DNA of 64,000 nt from Psoroptes ovis (lineage: Eukaryota > Arthropoda > Arachnida > Sarcoptiformes > Psoroptidae), in contig PQWQ01000041.1 of NCBI GenBank assembly GCA_002943765.1, positions 124,001-188,000 of the forward strand, read 5' to 3'. Below the pieces are notes generated by a model. It saw nothing but the letters and a program-made list of their open reading frames with translations, searched no databases and was not told the DNA's origin. A program made the position numbers and the translations under genes. This document shows positions 42,738 to 53,394 of this stretch, one piece after another. How positions within the stretch are numbered: position 1 is the stretch's first letter; every line of letters begins with the position of its first letter.

Positions 42738-43314
42738 TCAGGCTTTTGTCAATCCAATCACACCGCAAACAAGACGGCCGCCAGCATTACCAGTTGATTT
42801 ACTTAATTCATGTCCACCACGACCTAAATCATCAGGATCAGCATGAACGACTAATGAGCGGCCAAGTATTGAATGTTCACCGGTCAAACTGATCAAAGAA
42901 TCATTAATAGCTACATTAGCAACACCGGCATCATTTGCTTCAATGTTGCCTAAATCACCAACATGACGTTCTTCATCACTTGGTCCGCCATGAGTTTTTT
43001 GCAATGGATTGAAATGCGCACCAGCTGATGTGCATCCATTGGTGTTGTCACCGAATTCATGCACTGATAAAAAAAGAATATATAAAATAATATAATAGCG
43101 AAATTTGATAATAAAAACTAACCATGAAATCCATGTAAACCCGGTTTCAAACCTTCGACAGTACCTGTGACACTGACAGGGCCATTGTCCTAAAATTAAT
43201 GAAAAAATCAATTAAGCACTCAAAAAAAGTCAATAGATAAGAACATGCCTGTTGTTCAAAATAAATGGTACCATTAACATTTGGATCACCTTTTAAAACA
43301 ACGACAGCTTTCAT
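42738..43314 (-). CDS. Sod1: Cytosolic Cu/Zn superoxide dismutase
   Basis: Three exons: 43314-43249, 43189-43123 and 43063-42738; 152 aa, like human SOD1 (154). It converts superoxide to peroxide and oxygen. All ligands are present: copper H44, H46, H61 and H118; zinc H61, H69, H78 and D81. The disulfide cysteines (C55 and the Cys in GGRLVCGVIG) and the active-site Arg are present too. There is no signal peptide, so it is the cytosolic form. Intron 1 uses a non-canonical GC donor (CAG|GCATGT ... TTTTAG|GAC). No GT within reach keeps the frame, and the protein across the junction (FEQQ|DNGPVSV) aligns without gap to other SOD1 proteins. Intron 2 is GT-AG. Both are 59 bp. Confidence 0.96.
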
Positions 43315-44434
43315 GATTGATAATTATATTTTTCTAAATGAGATTATTGATTATAATCACTAATGCAATAAATAAAGCTTTTAATGTGATATTAAATGTT
43401 GAGCTATGAGTAATTTGTCAGTGAATGAAGTCGTTTTCACTATTTTTAAAGCAATCGATTTGAAAAAACCTAAAATTTTCCTAGAAAAGCTTTTCTTTCT
43501 ATTTTCAAATCAAGATTATTTATTTGAAGGATGTCTACTTTGTTTCATTTATATATTTTTTTACAACGAGATAACAGACTTAAGTTCAATTGAATTTGAA
43601 CCGACTGAACAAAATATAAATATTAAGAGCACATTTTGTATTGTGTGTTTTGCGTCCTTCATATATATTCATATACAATTTAGTTGGCCACAAAATTTAT
43701 GAATGGCTAAAAATTTAAATTTTTTTCGCGCTCTTTTTTTCAGAAAAAAAATTTCAATTTTTAATCAATTCATTCAAATTAATTGACAATTAATATTCAT
43801 TAATCAAGAATGAACTGTTTGTCAATTAATATTATTCCATTTTGCGTAACATTCAAAAAAAAAAAAAAAAAAAAATTGGAATCATTAACGATTGAAACAA
43901 TCATTCAACGTTTATCATAATTTTTTCACAAGTTTTCAATGTCCTTGTATTGTATTTTATTTGATTCCACAAAAAATGAAAATTTTTTCCCCATTCACGA
44001 GAATTTCTTTTGTTATACACAATTTTTCAGTTTTTTATTATGGCAATAAAAATATCTCTCATATATTCTGTCATTCTAAATTTCGACTGTAACAAATAAT
44101 ATAATGAATATTATTTTATTTTGTTTTATTTTTCTTGGCAAATATCACGAAATATTCCATTCGATATTCATTTTTCCATGTATCTTTTTTACTTTTATTC
44201 AAATACATTTTTCAAATGTAAGAATGATTTATTTATGTGTTTCTATTCTGTACAATTAGAATGATATTCATTCATTGTTCTATGGATGAATGAATGAATT
44301 AAATGATTTTTTTTATTTGTGAAGGAAAAAACTGAAATTTTAAATTTCCTCATTTCATTTATTCGTTTTTCATTCATTGATTATTATTATTAGTACTGCT
44401 ATAATTGATTGCGTTCAAACAAAATCAATCAATA
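43315..44434. other. Intergenic: Sod1 promoter side and arrestin upstream region
   Basis: No gene is supportable. Sod1 (minus) and the arrestin-domain gene (plus) are divergent. The 98-codon frame at 43406-43702 has no family features. A 21-base poly-A lies at 43855-43875. Confidence 0.5.
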
Positions 44435-45844
44435 ATGTTATTCGATAATAATCTTGATGTTGATGAACTTGATATTGATGATGATGATGTCGTTGATGAG
44501 TTATATGATGAACAAACTCGTTCATATCGTCGAAATTATCGTCGTATTATAATTGTTAATTTAAATAATGATACACGACGTATGACAGCTAAATCGAAAG
44601 ATATTAGACCATTATTTATTGGTGGTGAAGAATTAAGCGGTAAAGTCTCTATTGAAGTATTCGGTGGTAAGCCTATAAAACAAGTGAAAATTGCGTTAGT
44701 CAATTTGATGCAAATACGTTGGTGTAATAAACAACAACAACGAAGACGATCATCAGCTGCAGCTCCACAACGCCGTAAAAGTATATTCACCGATTATTTC
44801 GGAACATCATCAACAACAGTGCCTACTATCGATGACAAACAATTAGTTTTTGATCGAAAAAGAATAATCGAATTAGATTTATTAGGAATCGGTAATCAAG
44901 TTTTTTTTAAGAAAAATAAAAATTAATTCTCCATTATTTACTATCTCAATATTATTGAAAATAGATAAAACATTAACCGAAGGCAGACATGAGATACCAT
45001 TTCGTTTTATATTGCCTAAATCGTATGTTTGATTGTAATTTTTTTAACATAATTCCTAATTGCATTTTTCACTGATTGAACAGCGGGCCTAGTAGTTTGA
45101 AAAGTTGTCGGGGTTTGATCAAATATACTGTCGAAGCATTCACGTTTGATGAAGATGGTCATGAAAGTCGTGGAGAAAAAGAAATATTATTATTGATACC
45201 AAATCTTGATGTTGTATGTCTTTTTTCATTGATTTGAATTTCCTCTTTAAAATGATTTCATTCATCTAAAAAATATACAGAAACGAATAGAACGTAAAGT
45301 CGCACAAACATTCATTACTAATGATGGCAATAATGTTGACATTTCAGTCATGTTGGATCGTAAAATATATCAACCTGGTGAAATGATGTCAATGACGATT
45401 TCAATACGCAATGAAAGTGATTCAACAGTCGAATGTTTAGTGGCATTATATCAGCGTCAAACTTTGATAAACAATGAACGAAATGAACTACAATTAATTG
45501 TGAAAGAACAATCATATAACAAATGCCTTAATGATTCACCAAGTTGTGATGATACCGATGAAATGAGTCAAGCTGTCATGATACCTATTGACGGTAATAG
45601 TCAATTACAAGATGAACCTATTCAAATGCGTTTACCGAACAATATTGTATTGAGTCTTGATTGCCCATTGATGACAATACATTATTATGTTTTGATCACA
45701 ATCAGCATTCCTGATGATAAAACTCCTAATCAGCAGCGTATGGAAATACCATTTCTAGTTTCATTGACAAGTAACCAATTCGGACATCGTATTGCATCGC
45801 AATCAGCCCCAGCACAACAATTATCAAGACAAATTTCACGGTAA
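44435..45844 (+). CDS. Arrestin-domain protein (alpha-arrestin/ARRDC type)
   Basis: Four exons: 44435-44891, 44965-45022, 45084-45213 and 45281-45844 (phases 1, 2, 0); 402 aa. The start is the ATG of MLFDNNLDVDELD; the open frame upstream lacks an ATG. After an acidic N-terminus of about 35 residues come the arrestin N fold (EELSGKVSIEVFGGKPIKQVKIALV, split here as EELSGKVSIEVF and KQVKIALV), the conserved EGRHEIPFRFILPKS and CRGLIKYTVEAF, and the C fold (IYQPGEMMSMTISIRNES; VALYQRQTLI). Alpha-arrestins bridge membrane cargo and Nedd4-type ligases through PPxY motifs, but I see no PPxY in the tail, which ends SRQISR. An Arg/Ser-rich insert (QQQRRRSSAAAPQRRKS) interrupts the N domain. It converges with a second arrestin gene 147 bp away. 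Confidence 0.87.
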
Positions 45845-45991
45845 TCAATTTTATTCGAATTAAAGGAATAATGATGATTCGCTCAAAAACAGTTAACGAA
45901 AAAAAACGACCACTAATTAATTACTAAATGATTGACTACTAATGAATAAACTTATTTTTTTTGGCATCTGTTTAAAACAAAGAAAAAAAAT

Positions 45992-47051
45992 TCATTGACG
46001 TTGTTGATCGATCGTATTTTCTAATGCCATTCTTGTTGTAATAATCAATGGCAAATTAATGTGTATATCGATTGCTAAAGGTATGTCCAATGTTAAATGT
46101 AGAAAATATTTTAAAGTAATATATTCTGATTTGATCGACAATGGTATATCGACTGGTATTGGCAATACAAGAGCGCCATCATCAACCATTGTATGTGAGG
46201 GAATTTCATCGCCTTCGATTGCTTCTGTCAATGAATTTTCTACAGTTTTGTGACGTTCACCTGTCATATAAATTTGTGTTTGATATAATGTGACTCGTGG
46301 TTTGACTGTTGCTGTCGAACAATTATCAATAACATAATCAACAATTAGATCTTCACCTACAATATGAAAAAAAATTATTTTCAAAATTCAGAAACGAGAA
46401 AAAACAAACCTCGAAAATATCCTTTCTTGCGTAAAGTAGCTTGCATTGTTATACGACCGGATGCAAATGATAAGACGCCAAAATCTTTTTCAGATGTACC
46501 ACCGACTGAAAGCCATAAATTTCTACGAATCGGAATATCAATCAAAATATCTCTTCGTTTAGTTTTTTCACCCATCTTGACATCGATGTAATATGAGATC
46601 GATCCGAAACGACTTTGAAAAGATGATGGCAAATTGATACTAAACAATTTTTTTTTGAATTCAAAAATTAATAATTATGACAACAATCAAACAAAACAAT
46701 TTTATACTTTTCAGGTAAATAAAATTCAAATGGTATCTCTAGATGTCCCATACGATAATATGATTCACCATCTTCAGTTTCTAATTTAAATGGTACATCC
46801 ATTAATTTATGTTTCATATGAAATGAGCGGCCTTCATCTTTGATGCCAGGATTATCGGTCCAACCAACTTCAGCCATACAAATTAAATTAATTGAACACT
46901 CGCTAATTGGTAAATCACCGACAGCATTGAATACAACGGTACCACGGATAGATTGATCTGGTAAATAGATATCATTATGTTCCAATATAATTTTCATATT
47001 GGATTCTTTTTTCGATGATGATCGATGATAACTATGTCTTGAATTGTACAT
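45992..47051 (-). CDS. Second arrestin-domain protein
   Basis: Three exons: 47051-46708, 46639-46410 and 46356-45992 (phases 2, 1); 312 aa. The N fold shows DIYLPDQSIRGTVVF, GHLEIPFEFYLPEK and LPSSFQSRFGSISYYIDV, the alpha-arrestin hallmark; the C fold shows ATLRKKGYFRGEDLIVDYVI and TVKPRVTLYQTQIYM, ending in LDIPLAIDIHINLPLIIT. It is short, with no C-terminal tail and so no PPxY docking sites. A likely role is as an adaptor in membrane-protein trafficking. It lies tail-to-tail with the arrestin-domain gene at 44435-45844. The two share only the fold by eye, so the duplication would be old. Confidence 0.87.
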
Positions 47052-48925
47052 GATTATTATTTAGTGATAAGTGAGAAAAAACAGATAATAATCATAAAAA
47101 TAAAATGAAAAACAATGATATTCGATGACTAAATCATTAAATAATCATTAAATTCATAATAATGACAATAATACTGTAAAGTTATGCTAAAATATTATTT
47201 AGCTATTAAATAAAAAAATGTTTAATTCTATCTGTCTATTCTATTTAGCTATGATTTGGAAACATTCCAATGTATTTTTGAAAATAAACAGGAATAAAAA
47301 AATAACACACACAAAATCAAACAAATCAGTAAAATGATTGCAAATAACAACAATGTCTTCAAAATGTGTAAAATATTTACACAATTAATTCAATGATGTA
47401 AAAAATGAATGAATATTAAAAATGAAAAATTCTTACCACTGCGGTATATAATACTTGAGCTTCTTTTTTCCAAATATAATCATTTATTATATTTATTCGA
47501 AGAGGTAAATTGAATTTACTGATTGTTCTCAGATTGTTCTTGAGGTCTTCGACTCACTATATCATCCAAATTATTATTTCTATCATTATTTGCTCTTAAT
47601 ACCAAAGTTGACCGTGTACAAATGCTCCAGAATAATATTTCTTCAGTTCCTGAAAAAAAATTTCCACACATGATTAACCTTTTTTCTTGTTATTCTTCTT
47701 CTTTTTTCGCACATATTCAATATCTGAGTTCCTGAAACTAAACACTATTCAATATTCATTGATCAATTGCAACCAACCAAAAATAACAACATCCAACGAT
47801 CCATTTTTTGATTACTTCACGCATATATTTTGAGGCTATATAGAATGATATTAAAGAACCATTTACCAGATGAAAACATCTCAATACAATTATGGAAAAA
47901 TAGAATATATGCGGTGTCAAAAAATAATAATAATCAAAATGATACTAATACATGATTGGCCTATTTATTAATCGAAGAATAATAACCAACAAAACGCTTT
48001 GTTTACGCTTAACCATTATGCATCATAAAGATACTTGAATAAAAAGCAAATTTCTTCAAAGGAAACAAATCGGAATTGAATGATGATTTGATTGACAGCA
48101 TCGTTTAAGTATACATTAAAATATAAACAAAAATTGAAATATGATTGAGAAGGAATTTGAAAAATGAAAAAAAATTTTTGTTTTGAAAAATTGGTTGAAA
48201 TTCTTGTCATGAGAGGGCGCCAGCAACGCCTAATGACATCAAAACATAAACAAAAAAAAACGACAACAAATTGTTTATGTTTTTTTGCTTGCATCATTAA
48301 TTTCCCATTTTTATTCAGCCAAACATTCAGTTTAGGTACAAGTTAATTGATGACATTGATTGATTAACTAATCGATTGATTGAAAGCAGAAGTAGCTAGC
48401 TGCTGGTGATGATGATGATGATGATGTAAACATTGACATTAACTATGTGATTTAATGAGAAAAACTAAATGAGAATCAAACAAATTAATTACAAATTGAA
48501 ATGTAAAATTGAAAATAAACGAAATGATAATTTAAATGTGCCTTTAGCTTTATTGTTGTTGTTGTTACTGATTAATGATTATTAACCATCCGTCTATCGA
48601 ATTCTACCGCCGCTTGTTTTGATATTTGTATGAAATTAAATTTTTTTTTCGAGATTATCTCGGAGGTAAATTTTCATTTTTTTTTGTTTGTTTATTATTG
48701 ATGATAATGATAATTTTCTTTTTCAATTCATAGCCATTCTACTAGTTTTTTGTTTATTACCTCTAATGTGACCAAGATTGGAGAAAATTTACTATTTTTC
48801 AACGAAAGATTCCCTTAATAATTATAATCATCGATTTGAAAACATCATTTTCTATTCATCTACAATCTTTCATTTGTTATGCTGTAACGATTTAGGCCAA
48901 AATCAAAATATATCACAAATAAAAC
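47052..48925. other. Divergent intergenic region between arrestin and LPCAT-like genes
   Basis: No coding region is supportable. A consensus donor on the minus strand (GCAGTG|GTAAGA near 47447) could mark a 5' noncoding exon of the arrestin gene, though no matching acceptor was found near its ATG. A GC-richer patch with GGCGCC lies at 48211-48231, and a TGA repeat at about 48406-48426. Confidence 0.45.
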
Positions 48926-50772
48926 ATGACTAAAGAATATAATCAAAAATCTTCAAACCCAAATTGTCTAAATCCATTCTATCATCGTATCAATATTAGT
49001 TCTTCTGAATGGCCATGGGTTATAATTGGTTCAATATTATTAGCACCAATTAGAATTATTTTGATAATAACACTATTTTTAATTGCTTCACTCATATCAA
49101 AATTATGTAATCATTGGTTATCATTAATTGATCGTAATGAAGAACCATATTTATATCATGAATGGCGTATACGATTTAAAAATTTTGTCAAACACATATT
49201 TCGTTCAATATTATTCGTTGCCGGTTTTTATCGTGTCACAATCATACAACGTGGTGACATCGAAAAGGAAAAAGATGTGCCGATTTATATAATGGCACCA
49301 CATACATCATTATTTGATATATTGGCTGGTGTTGTATTGGATGTGCCGTCATCAGTCGCCAAAGCTGATATTGTTGATATACCATTATTCGGCAGTATGT
49401 TGCACGCAATATTTATCAATTTTCTGTAATCAATATTTATTTCCTCTGTTTAATTGATTGATTCAATAGATATATTCAAGTTGTCTGATCCGGTACTTGT
49501 TGAACGAGATTCACAACATTCTAGACAAAAAGTCATTAAAAAAGTGGCTGATGTTATCAAATTTTCCAAAATTGTATTCTTTCCCGAAGGAACATGCAGT
49601 AATCATCGTGCTTTATTACAATTTAAAAATGGTGCCTTTAAATTTGGTTACCCTGTCATACCAGTTGCATTACGCTTTAATCAATTTGGTGGACCAGATA
49701 CTTTGAGTTGGACTTGGGATGGTCCCAATACTGCTTGGTCAATTTGGTTAACATTATGCCGATGGCGTACTGATTTAGAATTGACAAAATTACCTGTGTA
49801 TACACCTTCGGAGCAAGAACGCAAAGATCCTGATCTATACGCACATAATGTGGCCAAAGTATTAGTTGATGAATTGAAAATGCCTTGTCTTTTTTATTCA
49901 TATGATGATGCTAAATATTTTAAGTATAGGTTTGTGCAAATTGTAATCAAGTATTTTTCAATATCATCCTCAAAATTCATCTTTGCATTATTCAGATCAT
50001 TTCGTTCATCATCATGCGTGAAATTCATGAAGCTTGTTGATAAAATACGGAAAATGAAACCAAAATTGTCAAATGGAACATTTTCAAATGGTCAAAATGG
50101 AAGTGTTAGCAATCACGATCGTAAAGATGAACATGTAGATGAATCATTGCCATCTTATGTTGAGTATTTAAAAGAATTCATTGAACGCACATTAAATAAT
50201 ATCGACGATGGGTCTAATGATTTGAATGATAGATTAGATATGAAAAAATTACTAGATTTAATGAACATATCAGACATAGATAATATAAATGAATCTTATT
50301 CGGTCAAAGAATTAATGATGTGTTTTAATAGAATTACATTTAATAATCGTTACAATGTGGAATCACCAAGATTTGATGCAAAAATATATCATCTAAAAGC
50401 ATTATATCAATTGATTGACCAACGAGAAAAAAATCTATGGAAACGTTTAAACAATGCATATGATACATTTATTAAAACTGATAATGATAATAATTCAAAA
50501 TTAACAATCAAAAAATTAGACATGTTATTATGGTTATCATTAGGTATTGATAATGATAAAAATAATGAAGATAATGATTCAATGAAATATGAGCAAATAG
50601 AAATTTTATCATTCGGTTAGTTGACATCATATATTTGTTATTGTAATAAATTCTTGAAATTGATTGAAATTTTAATCCATTTTTCCTTCCATTTCTTATA
50701 GAGGATTTCCGTCAATCACTAATCAACGATTATCGATATGCATTGAATGAAAATATGCCCAATTTTGATTGA
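48926..50772 (+). CDS. Lysophosphatidylcholine acyltransferase-like (LPCAT/LPLAT family)
   Basis: Three exons: 48926-49394, 49470-50615 and 50702-50772 (phases 1, 1); 561 aa against 534-544 for human LPCAT1/2. It probably transfers acyl chains to lysophospholipids in the ER (Lands cycle). N-terminal NPFYHRINISSSEW leads into a hydrophobic anchor (IIGSILLAPIRIILIITLFL). The HX4D acyltransferase motif is PHTSLFD. The second motif region reads KLSDPVLVERDSQHSRQKV, and the substrate motif is FFPEGTCSN, then YPVIPVALRFNQ, all as in LPCATs. The C-terminal half (KTDNDNNSKLTIKKLDMLL) looks like a degenerate EF-hand, as in LPCAT1/2. No KKxx ER signal is present. The exact member cannot be assigned. 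Confidence 0.87.
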
Positions 50773-53228
50773 TTGATTTGTACCTCGTGTATACTTTATT
50801 TCACAAAAATTTAAGAAAAATTGAAAAACAACTCCAAAGATGATTTAACTATCATTACTCATTCACATAATAATTAGTGTGCCTGTGATTTATCGATAAC
50901 CGACAACCAAAAAAAAAAAAAAAAAAAAAAAAAAGCCGAACCATATTAAAATCAAGCCTTAAAATTACAAGTGAAATATCCTCTTGAAAAAAAATTCTTC
51001 CATTCCGCAATTTAGAGATAAATAATTGATAATTATGATACATGATTGCAATATTTTTCAAATATTTAAATATTTATTTATTTATGAATTATTTTAGTTG
51101 CATAAATCCTAAAATTTCTAACTCTGTTGTTTTCATTGATTAATTAATTTTCCATCATCCAAATGAATAAAAGTTGATTAATTTTAGTGATTTTTGAGAT
51201 TAATTGAAACAACTTTTCAACTCATGTGAATTTTCCATGTGTTTGTGTGCTTAAAATGCCTAATTTTAATCAAAATTTAAACGGTTTTCGAATTGATATC
51301 AATTTTTCTATTTTTGTTTATTCCTGCGTGTGTTTTAGCTCAAATATTTTATTGTCGTTGTTTAGTGTTTATGGCATTTTATTTTAGCCTCAAGTAAACA
51401 AATTTCAATGTGAAATTCCATGAGAACAAATTTTTTATTGCATTTTTCGGTTGTAAAAATTATTTTTCCATGGAATTGCAACGATTTTTTTTCTCGTTGT
51501 TTTATTGTTTTCAATATATTGTCTATAAGCCAATGTCATTAATGATAAGTGAATGATTTAGCGAAATAGAATAAAACAAGGAAAATTTTGTGCGCGCAAA
51601 CACACTCCCTCCGCGAGCATTGAAATGCAACTGAAAAATCAAGTCGAACAAAAGCTCAAGACTCACGACGTAAACAAATTTCAGTGTCATCACAAACGAT
51701 TCAATGGTGAAAAATTACTTTCAAATGGAAACGCTGCGCTTGCTTTGCTTTGGCATATGGAAAATGAATGAAAAATGGACAAAATTTTTTTTTTTACGCT
51801 TTTATCTTTGTTATCCTTTGACCAAATGTTGGCAATCATCAAAATAAATTTACAATCAAAAAAAAAAAGATATTACAAAACAAAATTAAGGTCACACAAT
51901 ATACCAAAGAAAATTTACAAAAATTTAAACGAAAATCATCATGGTTCAGCTGCAATATTTTCCAAAATAATACACAATTATAAACTAGGGCTAACCTTCA
52001 ATACTCAATAACACATGTATAATGAACACAAAATAGGATCCAAAAATTATTTTTTTTTTCGAACAATACACCAATATTTCACACTCTTTCATCACTTGGT
52101 ATTTTCGAAAAACCACTATTGATCCGCCAAAAAAAATCACCATTATACATAATTGAAGTTAACCACAATATGAATACCAGCTTAACGGTCCACAATAATC
52201 AACGATTAAATCATCTAGATGACCAATAATTTATAAAAAGCTTTGTAATATCAACCGGGTTAGCGGGAAAAATTTTTGATTTATAAAAAAGTAAATTCAT
52301 TGAATGATGGGCCAGATTTGGTCAATTTTTTTTTTCAAAGTTTGAACATAGACGCGAACCGTTAAATTCAATCAATGTTAAACGATGATTTTTACATTAT
52401 TCACAATTGTTCAATAAATCGACAAAGCTGTGTTTATTCGACAATAATTTTCTTTAACTTAATTTTTTTCCACAATATTTCGATACTTAAATTTTTTCAA
52501 CAATTTTTTTTTTCAACTTTTTTTTTGGCGACAATACTTCAATTTTTTTTTTCATTATTTGCTTACCGTCCGCCATTCGGACGGGACACTGTCACGAAGT
52601 GTAAAGATTTGATACGAATTGCAGCCGTATTTATAGCCAAAATTTTCTCGATTCAGGCTACGCCTTAAATTTTTCAGTGGTAGCAGCATCATTCATAGCA
52701 GAAATCCTTGAAATTTAAGAGAAAATAATGGAAAAATAGTAGTAGTTCAGAATTAAGGCTATGTAATTTCAAAACAAAGAAAAAGAGGAGAGAAAGAGGA
52801 GCCGGAAAAATGAGCAAAGAAATAAATGAACAAAAAAACGTGTTAATTGAGAATTGATTATTTTAATCAAAATTAATCTTGATTAATCGAGAAAAGAAAT
52901 TTTCTTCGATTTTTATCATATTTATGTTCAAAAGGATCACATTGGAGAGAAGAAATTTCGAAAAATTTCGAGAGGAATCATCAAAATTCAAGATTGAATT
53001 TTGAGCATAAAATTCATCAATATTTCGATTTTTTAGCGGATTATCGATTCAAAATCATCAAAATTTAGTGTAGATTAATACTAGGGAATTCAATAATTTG
53101 ATTTGAATCAAATAAATCATTTAAAATGACCAAAAATTAAAGTTAATTAAGATAAATTCTGTAAAGAAAATTCTGGAAATACGAGAAATTTGGTCCTGTT
53201 GTTTATGAACAGCTTCTTAAAAGAAAAT
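50773..53228. other. Intergenic stretch with no assignable gene
   Basis: It holds a 26-base poly-A at 50909-50934 and GC-richer patches at about 51591-51760 and 52556-52640. Frames at 51.8 and 52.4 kb are low-complexity. The patch at 52556-52640 carries a perfect 7 bp hairpin and a TATA-like box (separate entry), so a short or noncoding transcript is possible. Confidence 0.45.
52566..52640. promoter_or_regulatory. GC-rich hairpin next to TATA-like element
   Basis: CCGTCCG (52566-52572) and CGGACGG (52578-52584) form a perfect 7 bp stem with a 5-base loop. TATTTATA at 52628-52635 reads TATAAATA on the minus strand, flanked by GC. Together they could form a core promoter on either strand. No transcript start or coding product could be linked to it. 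Confidence 0.2.
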
Positions 53229-53262
53229 CACGTGTACTCGTAAAAACGTGTCTTGCTTTTCC
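53229..53262 (+). promoter_or_regulatory. E-box and TOP-like pyrimidine tract upstream of NOG1
   Basis: A palindromic E-box CACGTG lies at 53229-53234, and a pyrimidine tract starting with C (CTTTTCC) at 53256-53262, about 135 bp before the NOG1 ATG. E-boxes of this type are Myc/Max sites common in ribosome-biogenesis genes, and 5' terminal oligopyrimidine starts are typical of translation and snoRNA-host genes. The actual transcription start is not known. Confidence 0.35.
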
Positions 53263-53394
53263 GTAGTCACAAGCATTTTATAAAATAAATACATGTGCTA
53301 AGAATTTACGAGCACATTTTTATTATTCATTTGAATTTTACCATTCATATTGTCAAATTATTCTTAATTTTTCAAAGAATTTATCTTTACAAAA

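Noticed and set aside
43406..43702. 98-codon plus-strand frame after Sod1
   Set aside because: Phe/Ile-rich, no domain or splice context; lies in the presumed Sod1 and arrestin promoter region.
50909..50934. 26-base poly-A as the tail of a processed retrogene
   Set aside because: The sequence before it is ordinary LPCAT 3' flank and no target-site duplication is visible.
51775..52011. 78-codon plus-strand frame upstream of NOG1
   Set aside because: Low-complexity Lys/Phe/Ile content with poly-T and poly-A cores; no homology recognised.
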